A stretch of DNA of 64,000 bases from Cycas panzhihuaensis (GCA_023213395.1 CM041465.1:50599741-50663740); one strand, 5' to 3'. Counted from the stretch's first letter, positions 1 through 15,602 are shown. Notes: generated by a model from the letters alone, not told the origin. Numbers and translations: made by a program.

Positions 1-3000
1 GTCATCCTGTTTAGCCATAATCATTGCTCTCTACATAGCCTTTAATTTGACCTTATGGTTTGTTTGATTTCTATATTATTCTGCGAAGGCCCACCTCACT
101 CTCCCATCTGGGTATCTGCATAACCCTCCCCCACCTACCTCGCTAGGGTTGCCTTAGACTCCCCATCAAAATTTATTTTAACCCAATTATCTATAAGAAG
201 ACGCCAAGAGAATTTTCTTCTCCTAACCTCGATTATATTAGGTCTTCTTATTCCCCATCCATCTATGATGATTCCCTCCCTTTCCAAAATACTTTCCTCA
301 TATTAAGCTTTAATCAATTATGCTGTCACTGAACGTATCATCTCATAAAGCCTAACCTCATCTAGCTCCTTCCCTTTAAATAATCTTATGTTTCACTCAT
401 TCCAGATGTTCTACACCACCATTGGCAGGATCATTTTTCAGAGAGATCACAAAGTCATACTCCTGAAGGGAGATTTCCACATCCTCCATTGATCTTCAAG
501 GGTCCTTAGGCTCACCCACGATATCCCTAATTGGGACCAAATACCATCCCAGGCTCTTCTAGTAAAAGGACAGTGAATGTTGATATGATAAATCATCTCC
601 TTATCCTTCTTGCACATCACACACCTATTTGGCATGGAAATACCATGCCTATGAAGGTTGTCAACTATCATGATCTTTTTCTTTAGGTAAAGCCACCATA
701 AGACTGCCACCTTGGGTATTAAATCCAACTTCCACACCCCTTCTAGTAAAGGATCCTTTCTGATCCATGCCTCCATACATATGGATTAGTATCCATCCTT
801 CACAGTATACTCTCTCGAGGGGGAGTTAGCCCAAATGACCGCATCTACTTTAGGCCCTTTTGGAATGTAGCATTGATCGAGCTGTCTTTTTAAGGCCTGG
901 ATATTCTCCCCGCATTCTTGGATCCCTTGCAGCTCCTTAAAAGATTTCTAGACTTTATCTCAGCCTTGTCCCTCCTAATAGCCCTTAACCTTAGAACCAT
1001 ATGTGTCTTTACAAATGGCTTGCATAATACCTATGCTTAAGCTATCTTTCAATCAATACTTACCACACCATTTATCCCCCTAGAACTTTATGCTTTCCCC
1101 ATTCCCCAAGTTCCATCTCATGCCTGAGCTCAAGATAGGTCTCAAGTGGTCCAGACTCCTCCATATTGGAGACCCACATACCTCCCCCACCTCATCTTTT
1201 AGGAAATGCTTTCCTCCCAAATAATTTTTGGAAATGATTTTGTCCCATTGTTCTCCTTCCTCCTTCGCCAGTCTCCATCCTAGCTTGGCTGCCAGAGCTC
1301 TATTAAAAGGGGCCAATCTTTTGATATTAAGCCCTCCTGCCCATCTAGGCATACAAACATTATCCCGCGCAACCAAATAGATTCTATCATTTTCTTCAGT
1401 TCTGAACTATAGCAATCTTTTCTGATTGCCTTCTAAGATCGATATAACCCTGCTCAGTATCCTAAAAATTGACATCATGTACACTGAAATACTCTGCAAA
1501 GAAGCAACCACCAACTGAATCTTTCCAGCTTAGCTGAGAAGGGTTCCTTTCTAGCCAACCAGTTTCCTTTGCATCCTGTCTACAGTTGGGTTCCAAAGGG
1601 CCTTACTCATATTCCCAACAAACAGAGGCATTCCTAGATAGGTAAACGACAAAGATCTGATGGGCATCCTTAGCTCCTTAATGATCTTTATTGTAGTCTC
1701 TAATGGGTATTTATAAAGAAGATGAATTTTTTTTCTAGGTTTATTCTTTGAATTATGGCTCTCTCAAAGGCTTGGAGTCCAGCCTTAAAGGCTTTGGCTT
1801 CTTGCATGGCTATCTTTCCTAGGAGAATGTTGTCATCAACAAACTGGTGATGGATAATATTATCTATGCTGGATGTAGGTTTTAGTCCAGTGACCCATCC
1901 TTTCCTCTTGGCCTCCTTGGTAGCTCTCCCTAAAATTTCTTCCATAATGATAAAGAGGTAGGGGGATAAAGGGTCCCTTTGCCTCAGCCCTCTGAAGCCA
2001 AGAAAGAAGGGTGTCAAGGTGCCATTTATCAAAACAGAGTATTGAGGTTTGGAGATACAACTCATCATCCATTCCCTCTAAATCTCATCAAATCCAAATG
2101 CCTGAAGATAGTCCATTAGGCAATCCCATGCTACTCTGTCGTAGGCTTTTAACATATCAATTTTCACAGCCATGCCAACTTCTCTTCTCTGGTGGATCAA
2201 ATGGATTATTTCATGGACCACTATAATGTGGTCTAGAATTTGTCTACCTTTTATGAATCTGCCCTAATTTAGGGATATAATCAATGGCAAGCATTCCTTC
2301 AATCTATTGGCTAGAATCTTGGCTAAGATTTTGTATTTAACATTATAGAGGCTTATCCATCTAAACTCCTCCATGGATTTCACCCCTTCTTTCTTTGGGA
2401 TCAGCACCAGGAAAGTGGATTCCCACTCCTTTAAGATTGTTCTCTTATTATAAAATTTATCCAAGGCCAATTTTAGGTCTTCCTTAATTATGTCCCAAAA
2501 CTCTTGGAAAAAACCCAGAAGAAAACCATATAGACCAGGGACTTTGTCCCACCCCATGTTAAAGAGGGCCTTCTCCACTTCCTCCATAGTGAAAGGTTCC
2601 TTCAACCACCTGTTTTGATCTTCCTCGATTAGTTTAGGGATATATCCCATTAACTCCCTCCTTAGGTCTGTCTCGTGACAGCCAGGTTCATCAAATATCT
2701 TCTTAAAGTAGTCCACCATAATGCCTTTAATTTCCTCTTCCATCTCTTAAACAACTCCTCCATTGTTCCTTAGTTTGTTTATTCTGTTACAAGATCTATG
2801 TTTTAGGGTCGTCATATGAAAGAATTTTGTGTTTTTGTCCCCCTTCACCAACCAAAGGGTCCTTGACTTTTGCTTCTAATGAATTTCCTCCTTGGCCAAG
2901 ATCTCCTCCAGGTTCCTGATAGTTGTTTGCTCCAAGTGATCAAAAGTGAGGGATCTACCTTCCTCCTAAATTCTTCCTCAATCTTGCCTAGCTCCCCTAG

Positions 3001-3894
3001 AAGTTCACTTTTTGCATCGAAAATGTTACCAAAGACATCTTTGTTCTAGGCTCTAATTTATGTTTTCACCCAGTTTAGGTTTGTTGACAACCTAAACATA
3101 ACATACCCCTCTACCAAGATACTCCACCATTCCTTAACCTGATTCCTGAGGTCTGGGTGTCTTGTCCTCATAAGTTCAAACCTAAAAGGGGCCCCATGGT
3201 GTTTTCCTTGAGTGTTAAACTCAAGCATCAATGGTGAGTGGTCAGAGGCCACCTTTGGGAGAGCTTCTAATTTGATGTTATCATGGAGCCTTGTCCATTC
3301 ATAATTGATTAACATCCTGTCAAGTTTTATCTGGGTGTGGTTATCTCCCAATCTTCTATTCGACTAAGTATACTTGGATCCACGCAACGAGATATCCATC
3401 AAACCCCCTTTTTGCAAGAATCCCCCCAGATCAATCATGCTTCTAGACCAACCCTCTTGGCCCCACTTTTTTTCTCCCGGGGTTAGGGTCGAATTTAAGT
3501 CCCATGTTACCAACCAGGGGCCCTTCCAATCTTTATAGGATTCTACAATCCTATCCCATAGAATCTTCCTTCCTTCTATTGTTATTGGAGCATAAATATT
3601 GGTGGCTAACCATTGCATGCTTATCCTCCTACAAGTAAAGCAAATAGACATAAAATGATCCTCCTGTACCATAACTATCCCATGCGAAATTCTTGGGTTC
3701 TAAAGAATTACCATACCTCCCAAGCCTTGAGAACCTTCTCTCGCCAATAACTTCCCATTCCTCCAAATCTTATTTTTCACCTCTAACCCTTTTCCTTTTT
3801 CTAGCTTAGTTTCCTAAAGCATCATAATATGCCCTCCCAATCTATCTCTCGAAGGAGCATTTAAGTCCCTAATATTCCATGAGATTAACCTCAT
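1..3894 (-). pseudogene. LINE ORF2 relic: endonuclease, reverse transcriptase, C-terminal zinc-type segment, RNase H
   Basis: This protein would nick target DNA and prime reverse transcription there. It starts at 3894 (MRLISWNIRDLN, the usual N-terminus of L1 endonucleases). Endonuclease motifs follow, including RLDRML-type residues and the catalytic SDHSP motif within 3058-3351. Reverse transcriptase is recognisable from the fingers motif near 2550 (GWDKVPGLYGF), GLRQRDPLSP within 1950-1990, and the active site at 1832-1843. That site reads FVDD, so both aspartates are kept although the usual Ala is Val. A C-x2-C...H...C segment of the zf-RVT type lies in 447-776. An RNase H start (WVKINFDG) is seen near 163-186 and continues off the edge. 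Several frame changes and stops break the chain. Confidence 0.9.
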
Positions 3895-4469
3895 ATCCTA
3901 CTATAGGCCCTTCCTCCCCTGGCATCTGGGGGGTCACCTCCTGAACCTTAGAAATAGTCCTTCAATCATCCCTTTCTTCAGGGTTCATTGATATCCTTGG
4001 TCAATTTGGGAAGACGTCACCCTTTCATGGATGACTCTTTTAGGGGTCTTCCAACTCTCTTATTGTTGCCTAGGTCAGGGCCTCTCCTTTGACTTGCTAT
4101 TTCCTCCTACATCCCTTTCCCCTTTACAATCCACATTCATTCTGCACTAAGCGGCCCTTCCTGCCTCTCCCTCATAGTCAGGGACTCCACTGGTTGCATC
4201 CTTTCTGGACCCTTGCAATAGGCCTTGCACCTATCTTCGGTCTTTGCCATCCTAAACTTCCCCTCTTCTTATCCCTTTGATGCTTCTCCCCACCTTCCTC
4301 AAAGAGGGTATCCTCTTCTTCCTAGTTTATTGTATTATCTTCCTCCTTCAACTCCTTATCCTTATAGGTCTCCTCCACGACAGTCACCTAGGCGTCGCCT
4401 ATAACCTGCTCCTCTACTTCCTTTTCTAATCCCACAGGTTTGATATTTAGGCCCTCTTTCTCAGCTACC

Positions 4470-5510
4470 TCCTCCTTTTTCAGGTCCCCGGGGGTATTTC
4501 AGAGGGAGGTGCCCTAGGTTTCTACACCTAGAACATCTGAAATTGTCCAACTCATAGACCAACTTATGGTTGATCTTCCATCCACTAGATTCAATCATGA
4601 CTTCTTCTAGGAGACTTTTGTCAAGTCTCGCTAAGACATAAAATCTAGCATTTATTAGTCAAGATCTATTCTCTGTTGCTAAATCTATAGCTAGTAGAGG
4701 GCCTATAGCTCTCACAACACCTTTTATTACTTCCAAGTTCTATAACTACAAGGGTATCCTTGGCATTTGGACCCAAATCAGAGCCTGTTTCACTATTGGT
4801 ATTGAAGGGTCAAAACTTGGATGCTAGTTTTCCAATGTTATTACTTTCTGCCCTAACATCCAAGGGGATTTCAATAAAATACCTATTATATCTTCCTGAT
4901 TGGCAAACCTAAACAGGATGTACCCTTTAGGCATAGCCATAACCTCCATCGGATTCTTTGTTCTCCACTTGGTCACCACCTATTTCCTGATAATATCAAG
5001 CCCTAGTCTGGGCCCTAAGAACCTGCCTACTAGGCTATTTTCCTAGTATTTCTCTGTTCTTTTAGTTAGATCTTTAGGAATAGGTATTTTAATCAAATTG
5101 TCTTAGTAGATTGGCTCTTTCTAGATCTTAAAATATCTCGGTATGTCCTTCTTAGAGGGGAGGACTGGGTCTGGTTTGTATGAAGTGTTTCCTCCATTCT
5201 ATTTGTGAAACTTAACAAATTATAACATAATAAAGAGTTGCCAAGCTAGCCAACTACTCACCTGACTCATAGCTTTGGGGCCGACTAGTGGTTCCTTTCT
5301 AGAGCTATCCTCTCTGCACCTCCTCTTCGTCTCCTCCTTGATGTCGAGCTTTCCTTCAGTCACTATGTTTTGGTTCTTGTCCTCCCTTATTATATGAGGG
5401 ACTTCAAATGGTCTTTGGGTTGAGCAGAAGCTACATCTCCCATAGGCCTCTTAGACCTCCTTCCTTCGTCTCTCCATCGTTATCTCTCTAAACACCTCTC
5501 TAGTAGCCAT
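4470..5510 (-). pseudogene. LINE ORF1 relic (DUF4283-like plus CCHC-like region)
   Basis: ORF1 of plant L1 elements encodes an RNA-binding, gag-like protein that packages the LINE RNA. On the minus strand a start at 5510 gives MATREVFREI. Further on come the hallmarks of the DUF4283 family: a GYILFRFANQEDI stretch near 4915, then SPWMLGQKV, a WVQMPRIPL stretch near 4770, and RAIGPLLAIDLATENRS near 4700. The zinc-knuckle neighbourhood follows near 4530 (YELDNFRCSRCRNLGH), where the first C-x2-C and the His are seen. Several in-frame stops lie inside this block and the frame changes at least once, so no protein is made. The assignment rests on motif order typical of the family. Confidence 0.75.
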
Positions 5511-5560
5511 TCGTTCTTTATCAAAGGGCTGCCTCTCATCCCATTATGATGGATGAACTG

Positions 5561-7534
5561 GACCTTGTCTCCCTGAACAATGATCCAAACTTAACATAGT
5601 ATCTGTTTGCAAATATTATCATCTCTATAACCTCTAGAATAATTACACCACACTCACCACTTTACAAGTAGCAAGAAATCCCTTACAAACTAATTTTTAA
5701 TTATCAAATCACTCAATTGGTTATGTATGACAACCTCAAAATGGCAAGTCTTGATAAAATACACAAAAAAACACTAAACTTTTGCTTGAAATGGTAAATT
5801 TTAATTCAAAATGTTCAAGTGTCAAATTTATAATGGTTTCCCTTTGGTTTTTATTCTGATTTAATTTTTTTTAAGAGAGTATATTCCCTAAATATGCCTA
5901 ATCAAACTTGGATGGCTTTAACATGAGCTCAATGCAATTTGAGTAGTGAATGATATTGATTTATAATCTCAAACTATGATAAATTTTCATTAACAGGTGA
6001 ATTCCATGTCTTTAATTACCATTTCACATTTGTGTCACTCTTTTAGTTGTTGTTGGGGATTAAAATTACCATAAATAGGACTATCACTAGCATTACTAGG
6101 CAGCTATTGATCTTATTATCTCCACCTAACCATAGCCTTAATTTGGAATTCTTGTTAAACTCTGATACCACATCAAGAAACATGCATACATGTTTTATTA
6201 ACTATAAGTTCTTAATCATACATATGCAAACATATAAGAGCAAAGTTCATAGTACATATGTTTTTATGTGGAAAGATTTTTTGATAAAAAACCCACCATA
6301 AAAGGTCAATCAATCACATTGATAATTCTTAGATGATATTATAATAAACTTTTAGATCATTTATAATCCCTTAAACAATGTGTCTAGCCCATTGGTTGTG
6401 ACCTTATGATATTCACACTTTTTAGATTAAAATTTACTTACCATATTTAACATTAAATATATGGCTTAGCATTAACAACCAAGCAAACAAGATTTGTCAA
6501 ATGTTAAGTGGTCAAATGCATTCTCATCATGAAACCTAAAGATGCCATATTGGGAAGTGTCTTAGGTGCTGATACTCTTGTTTTTCCTTTGATAAGTTTG
6601 GGTGACAACCCTCCTTCTAGTGTTGTCTCTTCTTTCTCCTTAAATAATGGGCTAACACTATGGGTCTTTACTTGAATTACTTCTTTTACTCCTAGTATTT
6701 ATATTACTAGTGATGTCTTAATTATAAATTAGACTAATTCTAATGGTGTATCAAATAAGTTCTTTGTGAAATAAATTTTCTAATTTTCTTCGGGACCTTC
6801 TTTTACCTTTTCTTCTTCCCTGCTTATTCTCTTTAAGTTACTTTCTTGGATCAAAATTTTTACTTATTGTCAAGATTCTTTCAAAGTCTAATGTATTAAG
6901 TATAGTTTCCTCTATCGTAGTGTATTCTTCACTCATGATTATCTAGGGTGTTACCAATCTACTCTCAGGATTTATCCTTAGTTTGTCATCTTGGCAGTAT
7001 AGCCCTTTTGTGTAATTGCCTTAGTTTCCTTACCTTTGCTAAATGTATCACCCTTTGATGACTAGATTTTGATAATATGCTCTTTGAAAGCTTCTTAGGT
7101 AGCATTATAAAGTCCCCTAGATATCATGGTTTAGTTAAAAACTATCATTAGGACAACAACTAGGGTATTCTAATATTTACATATGTACTTTCACTTGCCT
7201 TCGAGTCCTTAGGTTATTTGTACTCAAAGGATTTAGTAATGGAACTAATCTTGATAAATACTTAGCCTATTGATGTCCTAAACTGCATGATAACATATCG
7301 ATCTTATGTCCCTTTTATCCTCTTGATCCTAGCCACACTTGGATCACTTAGAACATATATGACAACTTACAACATTCTCACTTATATACAATGTATCAAT
7401 CATCACACTTGATACAACCAATATCAATCATATAGATGAACAATTATTTTCTCAAAACTTGTATATTTTATTATCATCATTAAATAGAACATTATATTAC
7501 TTGCATTGTCCAACTCTCACCCATAAGAACATTT
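5561..7534. other. AT-rich non-coding stretch with one possible primer-site relic
   Basis: No coding region of recognisable family is visible on either strand; the short open frames here have no family motifs. The only structured signal is at 6159-6170, where ACTCTGATACCA is the reverse complement of an initiator-Met-tRNA primer-binding site. It would place an LTR of a minus-strand retroelement to its right from about 6171. No second LTR was found, so this is listed only as a possible remnant. Confidence 0.4.
6159..6170 (-). other. Possible tRNA-iMet primer-binding site of a minus-strand LTR element
   Basis: The reverse complement reads TGGTATCAGAGT, the standard plant iMet primer-site sequence. 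A putative LTR would begin just to the right. It has no matching partner in the window, so the call rests on this 12-mer alone. Confidence 0.4.
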
Positions 7535-7621
7535 TGTAATAAGCCTATTTAATGGATAATTAGGCATTATTTTGGTTATTTACAAAAGGAAGTGATTATT
7601 TATTTCATAAGCCACACCCCT

Positions 7622-7657
<36 letters not shown>

Positions 7658-7791
7658 ACATTTACACATTGAACAATTATAACTTTGTATCATCAATTTG
7701 ATAATATATTAATTAATATATCCTTTGGATATTTTGGTCTCTAATCTATAAACCATTATTGCATTTAAGTGCGACTAGTTGGGTCACCTCA
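7535..7791 (+). repeat. 5' LTR of a decayed LTR retrotransposon (same family as 27682-27912)
   Basis: This block starts TGTAATAAGCC and ends GGGTCACCTCA. It aligns along most of its length with 27682-27912 and 31699-31929. Shared stretches include the region around GGATAATTAGGCATTA, TATTTATTTCATAA, the AATATATTAATTAATATATCC block and the terminal GTCACCTCA. A primer-binding-site sequence follows directly, which makes this a 5' LTR on the plus strand. A (CA)n tract at 7621-7652 has expanded inside it. No internal coding region survives downstream. Confidence 0.75.
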
Positions 7792-7793
7792 AG

Positions 7794-7806
7794 TGGTATT
7801 AAAGCC
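7794..7806 (+). other. Primer-binding site adjoining the LTR at 7535-7791
   Basis: TGGTATTAAAGCC, two bases after the LTR end, matches the iMet primer-site consensus TGGTATCAGAGCC with two changes. It fixes the orientation of the LTR as plus. Confidence 0.65.
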
Positions 7807-8467
7807 CTGATCTTGTTATCATGGGAGGAAAAAGAAATAAATTAAAAAGTATAATATACTGGAAGACAAATTCAAAACCCACAAAGTGAGAAGAGTCATC
7901 TAGTCAAAGATGAAAATACAATGCATATATATACCAATGTGATTCATGAGTTAAGCACTATTATTTTTGTACATATCTATATTTGGCATAAGCATTATAA
8001 TTCAATGATTATATTTAGTGAAAAATTGAATTAAAGTGATGCAATAGTATATATCTTATCTAATATACAATGTAAGATATTAAATATCTTTTGGCGATAC
8101 ATTGTTACAAAGTGTATATAGTAAATGTGTAGGCTTGTAGATATATACACATAACTTTCCTAACTTTGCCTGATTGTTGTACAATCTAAGTGCAATTAGG
8201 TTTATATATTTCACCTAAGCTTGTATATTGAGACCTCTATGTATATCGTTGTATATAAGCAAGGTGTGCCAAGCAAGAGGGATTTATAGGTTTGCATGCT
8301 TATTGTATAATTACAAATGGCTTACAAGTCATATAATTATATATAATATGTTGAGTAGGATATAATTTTTAAGACAAAAGATATACTCATTAAAATAGGA
8401 CAAGGGTGAGAGAAATCATTCAAAAAAAAAAAAAATGATAAGGCATATTAACACTTATGTTGAGGCA

Positions 8468-8469
<2 letters not shown>

Positions 8470-8500
<31 letters not shown>
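8470..8500 (+). repeat. (TG)15 microsatellite
   Basis: A pure TG dinucleotide run. It sits between two diverged copies of an approximately 30-bp sequence (near 8447-8470 and 8533-8560, both containing a CTTATGT.GA.GCATCT-like core), so a small local duplication surrounds it. Confidence 0.9.
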
Positions 8501-8504
<4 letters not shown>

Positions 8505-8968
8505 CATTCAAGATATATATAAAGCATATCAAATTAATACTTATGTCGATGCATCTACACATATATTTATTTCATTTGATACATATATATTCCTTAAAAA
8601 ATTGTACTTATATTTAAGTGCCTACTTGCTCTTTGAACAATCTATCGAATAAAGATTACTATATTTTCTTAAAATAAATGTTTATGTTCTAACTATATAT
8701 ATTTTAAGTAAGTCCTAAAGATTGGAAATTCTTCTTATACTTCTTACCTCCATGTTGAATTATTATAATCTATGTTTTCATGATAAGCCAAATTATTATA
8801 GTCAATGCTTGTGTCACATTCAATATCCTATATATTCATCTATCACTCAATCGATGTAAGGTAGCATTATGATATATATATAGTCATAGTCTGAGGCTTA
8901 GAGGCATAAACATATTACAACGCCTATTAAGTACAAAGCTAGATTTGTGTGTAGGCTAGTCTAATCAA

Positions 8969-11474
<2,506 letters not shown>

Positions 11475-11475
<1 letters not shown>

Positions 11476-13241
11476 CTTTGCACCAATTGTAAGGCTTCAC
11501 CTACTATTCATATCATTTTCCATCTGAACCTTGCCCGCGGCCTCTGTTGTCTCATATCATATTATCTAGCATCTATGTAATATATATATTAGATACATAT
11601 CATCAAAACGATGATGAAACTAATTTTAAAATGTTACCATAGAATATTCTTTATCACAATACTTAAAAGAATGAGAGAGTTTAAGTCTAGCACACAAATA
11701 AGATATATCAAAAGTTGAATACATCAAACTACATTTTCTATGTTTGTTAGATTAGAAGATTAGAAAAATATTTAGCATCTTACAATTTGGTGGTTTAAAT
11801 GAATTCACTGATGAATAGTTGTAAGAGTTATAAGACTTTTTTATACTTCAAAATATTATAGATGATGAAGAAAAAATATCATATGTTGTTTTATATATAT
11901 ACAAAATGACATTTAACTAGTGGCTAAAGTAGTCATAAAAGTAAAAAAAAAGAGAATCATATAACTATAACTTCAAAACTATTTTTAGTAGCATTTAAGA
12001 ATCATTTTAAAGAGGAAGATGATACCATTACTAGTGAGGTATAAACTTTGGACATAGAACTTGGTACTAAAGGAAACTCTGGAGAATGTTTAGTAATGTC
12101 AAAGGAAGATAGAAAAAGAAAAATATTCCCTTACTAAGTGCTAGTTGAATATTAACCAAAACTAGATTTGTTATTGAAGTTGATAAACCTAAATGATGCA
12201 CTCTTATTGGCATTAGTTAAACAAGAAAAAAAGTAATTAAGAGTTAACAAAAATTCAACAAGATACACATAAAAAAATATTAGTGAATAAGATAAATAAT
12301 TAAGAATATAGTTTCAAATTACAAGAAATTCCATAAAAATAAAGCAATAAAATGCCTGTAATAATAGAAAATCATGTTTTAAACACTTAGACAAAAGAAT
12401 TAAATAATAATAAAAATGAACCAATTGTTGGAAGTTAGGCAACTCAAAAAATAGTTATCACATCCTCTATATTTATAAATAATCTATATAGAAAGTACTC
12501 TAAAAATAAGTATGAACCTAGTCAACCATCTTTACATGCAGATATGGACCACAATTAGAAGGTTTAGAAAAACCACAATTGTATGTAAATGAATATAACA
12601 ATTGGAGAAGCCAAAAGTAATTTAATCCTAGTTTTAGTAGCAATTCCGATATTCATTCCAAGGTTACTATTATAAGTATAAAAGTTGTTAATAGCAAACA
12701 TGAAATTAATACAAGAATATCATGTTAAATCCTTCCATTACAAAACAAATAGTCTAGTGGAGAATTAACTCTTGACAATGATAGTAACAAACATGGTACA
12801 CTTACTAATGATAGGAAATCAGGTTTTACAGCTAGTGATGACAAATCAAAAGTATCAACCATGGATAGTAATATAGATATCAAGTCACATGGAAATGATA
12901 TTTATAATATTATCTCCTTGGTATCACCTAATTATTGTATTTTTAAAAACTTATTGTACTAGAACTATGATTAGTACTTTTTAAAATCCCCCCCAAAGTT
13001 AAAGAAATATCATTAAACATCTCTATAATTTATGTTTAAAGTATGGCAAAAAATTGATAAAAGTCTTATAAATTCAAGTTATTCAATCATAATTCTGGGT
13101 GGAAGATGCCCTTAGAAGTCTTGGTAATAATCCAAAAACCTAAGGAATATGCCATAACGATGTCATAAAGCTAGAAATCACATTGAACTTGAAAACAATA
13201 GCTGATAACACCATGGTTTAATAAACGATTAACAAAATACA
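11475..13241. other. AT-rich non-coding stretch
   Basis: Nothing recognisable is visible on either strand. There are no open frames with family motifs, no LTR ends and no primer sites. It is probably very decayed repeat DNA. Confidence 0.6.
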
Positions 13242-13484
13242 TATTAAGTAAGATTTTTACTTAGATTTTTTTATTATTTTTCTTAAGTCAATGTTAATTT
13301 AGAGTCTTTAGTTAGAGCACAACTTATGTTATTATTAAAAGTTATGCAAAGTGTTTTCTCTTGGCTCTCTTTCATTGTATCCTCTTTACAACTTTTAATG
13401 TATATGCATATGAGAATCTTTCTCTTGTAAGTAATATGAAGAAGACATTATTCTAGAGCAAAATACTTGTCTATTTTTTTAACA
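13242..13484 (+). repeat. 5' LTR of Copia element 1
   Basis: Starts TATTAAGTAAG and ends TTTTAACA immediately before the primer site. It matches 21119-21247 (partial) and 27276-27517, for example through TTTCTTAAGTCAATGTTAA, GAGTCTTTAGTTAGAGC and GTGTTTTCTCTTGGCTCTC. The exact first base is not certain because the end lacks a clean TG. Confidence 0.8.
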
Positions 13485-13500
13485 TGGTATCAGAACAAGA
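13485..13500 (+). other. Primer-binding site of Copia element 1
   Basis: TGGTATCAGAACAAGA directly follows the LTR. The first nine bases are the canonical iMet-tRNA primer-site core used by Copia elements. Confidence 0.85.
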
Positions 13501-14089
13501 CTAAAGGGGCCATTTATTAGAGGCTTCAATTTTCTCTTTACATCATTCTAAGGAAGTCTAAAGGGACCACTTATTAAAGGCTTAAAAAAATAATTTAAGT
13601 AAGCAATACAACTTATAAATTAGGCTTGTATGGAATGTGTAGACTTGTATAGATGGAAAAATGTGGAAGTTATCATATCAATATGAAACTTTTATAAATT
13701 GTACAACTTTATACAAAGATCAATTTTCTCAAAAGGATTGATCCCAAATTTGACCTTCATTATTGGGAATTTAAACTTTTTCTTCATGAAAATTGAATGT
13801 ATTCTTTTTCATTTTACAAGGTCTTTCCATCAAGTACTATTTTGTAGGGTTTCATTTGATCTGTTAAAGATATTTATAAATTTCTCTTTTAAACCTTAGT
13901 CACCCATAAAGTTTTTAGGTTAATTTTCCCCTTAACCAAACATCTAATCTATAACTAATTTCAGATCTACACAAGTAACCTATAAAGCTTCGAAAAAATA
14001 TTAACTTCAATTTTCACCTTCTAGAATCCATACAACTATAAAGTTATATGACATTATACAATTTTATCTATATAATCTTTCCTTTGTAT

Positions 14090-15260
14090 GAAATGTCTTT
14101 TATTTACTCCCTTAGTAAAAATGATAAACTATCTAGACAAAATCATCTTACCTAAAAATTAAAATCAAATAATATCTTCTTTGCTAAAAACACATGGAAT
14201 AGAATTAATAAAATAGAAGCCAACCCAGGAAATGCTGATAAGGTTAAGTTAGCTAGTTGGGAAGAAATGAACAACCATACTCTTACTTCCATCACCTTGT
14301 CAATTGTTAATTCTTTGCTAACTCCCATTAGTGAGGTCATCATACTTGCTAAAGCCTAGAGCATCCTTACCTCCTTTTTATAGAAAAGAAATGAAGCTAA
14401 GATGGTCTCTTTAAGGGAACCATTGTATCAAATTCAATTGAGAGAAGGTGGACTGGTATTTAATTTTATCACTTAGGTAGTTGAATTAAAAGAAAGTCTT
14501 ACATCTACTAGTGAACTTATCTCAAATCTAGAGCTTATCAAGATTGTGCTCAATAAGTTACCTTGATCCTTTGATAATTTAGTAAATACCTTTACTATAA
14601 TAGGATAATCAACTAACATGACTTTTGATATTCCATGTGGTCATCTTCTCTAGCAAGAACAAAGAATAAAAATATATAAGGAAATAGGAAAACTTGAGGA
14701 AGCCTTTGCAATCAAGCTTCGTCTTAATGGCAGAGGTCCACTCAAAAGTTGCTTAAGAGGAAGAGGAAGAGCTATAGGAAGAAGAATGGAAGAGACTAGA
14801 ACCTATTACCATTACGGGAAAACAATCCATATTATTAGATACTATCATCAAAAGAGAGCTAAAATCACCCAAGGGAAGAGAGCTATAGGAAATTATAGTA
14901 AAGAACAACAAGCAAAAGATGAAGAAGAGGTTGCCTTTGTTATAACACTGGCATCATCCATCTAATCCCACCATGAATGGTACATTGACTAATTCATCTC
15001 ATCATATGACTATAAGAAGGGATTGGTTTAAGTCCCTTCACAACATCTTAATAGTGATTTTGTTAAGCTTGGGGATAATTCTACCATAATAATTGGAGGA
15101 AGAGGAACTATTGCTATTAGAATAAAAGGAAACATTCAGAAAATAGGCAATGCCCTTTTTGTGCCTAGCTCAAAGAAAAATTTCTTATCTATTTTATAAC
15201 TAACAAAGAATAAAAATAAGAGACTAATAAGTTATATAAATTAGTCTCTATATATGCTAT
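14090..15260 (+). pseudogene. Copia element 1 gag and protease relic
   Basis: Gag forms the cytoplasmic particle, and the aspartic protease would cut the polyprotein. Read across three stops and small frame changes, the plus strand gives an N-terminal gag core (KLASWEEMNNHTLTSI near 14250), a LREGGLVFNFI-type stretch near 14440, a basic Arg/Gly segment near 14750, and then the zinc-knuckle position near 14800-14850. There the spacing of a CCHC knuckle is kept but its Cys codons are Tyr (YYHYGKTIH...Y). The protease start follows (EWYID near 14980). The residues after the catalytic Asp are lost, because the second codon of the triad is a stop at 14990. The frame then reaches VPSSKKNFLSIL, typical of the region between protease and integrase, just before the insertion point at 15261. 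Confidence 0.8.
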
Positions 15261-15264
15261 TTAT

Positions 15265-15591
15265 TGGAAATATAAAATTATATTATACCATGGTATAAAT
15301 ACTATAAACATAATATTAAATAAATGAATTAGTGAAGAAATGATAGAATATAATTAATACAAAAATACTAGGATCATAAATGGTATCATGGAAGACCTTC
15401 ATTTTTTGATTTTTTAGAATAATACTTGCTACATAATAACTCTACTATATGTTATATAATATGATCTATCACATATTATTGATGTCTTTATATAGCAATA
15501 TTTTACCTTTGGTGTGGGGTCTATCCTATGAGAGTGTTATATACATAAAAGTGCATTAACAATATTTCTCTAATATTTTAATATTCTAATA
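15265..15591 (-). repeat. 3' LTR of the nested gag-only element
   Basis: Begins TGGAAATATAAAA (plus-strand view) and ends ATATTCTAATA. It aligns with 18149-18416 through the GATCTATCA, TATTTTACCTTTGGTGT and GAGAGTGTT blocks. About 60 extra bases (near 15360-15430) are absent from the other LTR. Confidence 0.85.
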
Positions 15592-15602
15592 CTCCCCCTT
15601 AA
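15592..15602 (-). other. Polypurine tract of the nested gag-only element
   Basis: The minus strand reads TTAAGGGGGAG, abutting the 3' LTR. This is the second-strand primer site and confirms minus orientation. Confidence 0.8.

Larger units (their letters stand above)
1..5560 (-). mobile_element. L1-type non-LTR retrotransposon (LINE), decayed, cut by window edge
   Basis: Reading the minus strand from about 5510 down to 1 gives the domain order of a plant L1: a gag-like ORF1 with a nucleic-acid-binding region, then endonuclease, reverse transcriptase, a Cys/His C-terminal segment and the start of an RNase H. There are no LTRs. The element runs off the left edge, so its 3' end, poly(A) tail and target duplication are outside the window. 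Many frameshifts and stops are present. The exact 5' end is unclear; nothing recognisable follows beyond about 5560. Confidence 0.9.

Noticed and set aside
14152-14343. 63-codon minus-strand frame
   Set aside because: It is the complement of the element-1 gag relic, which gives a recognisable Copia pattern on the plus strand.
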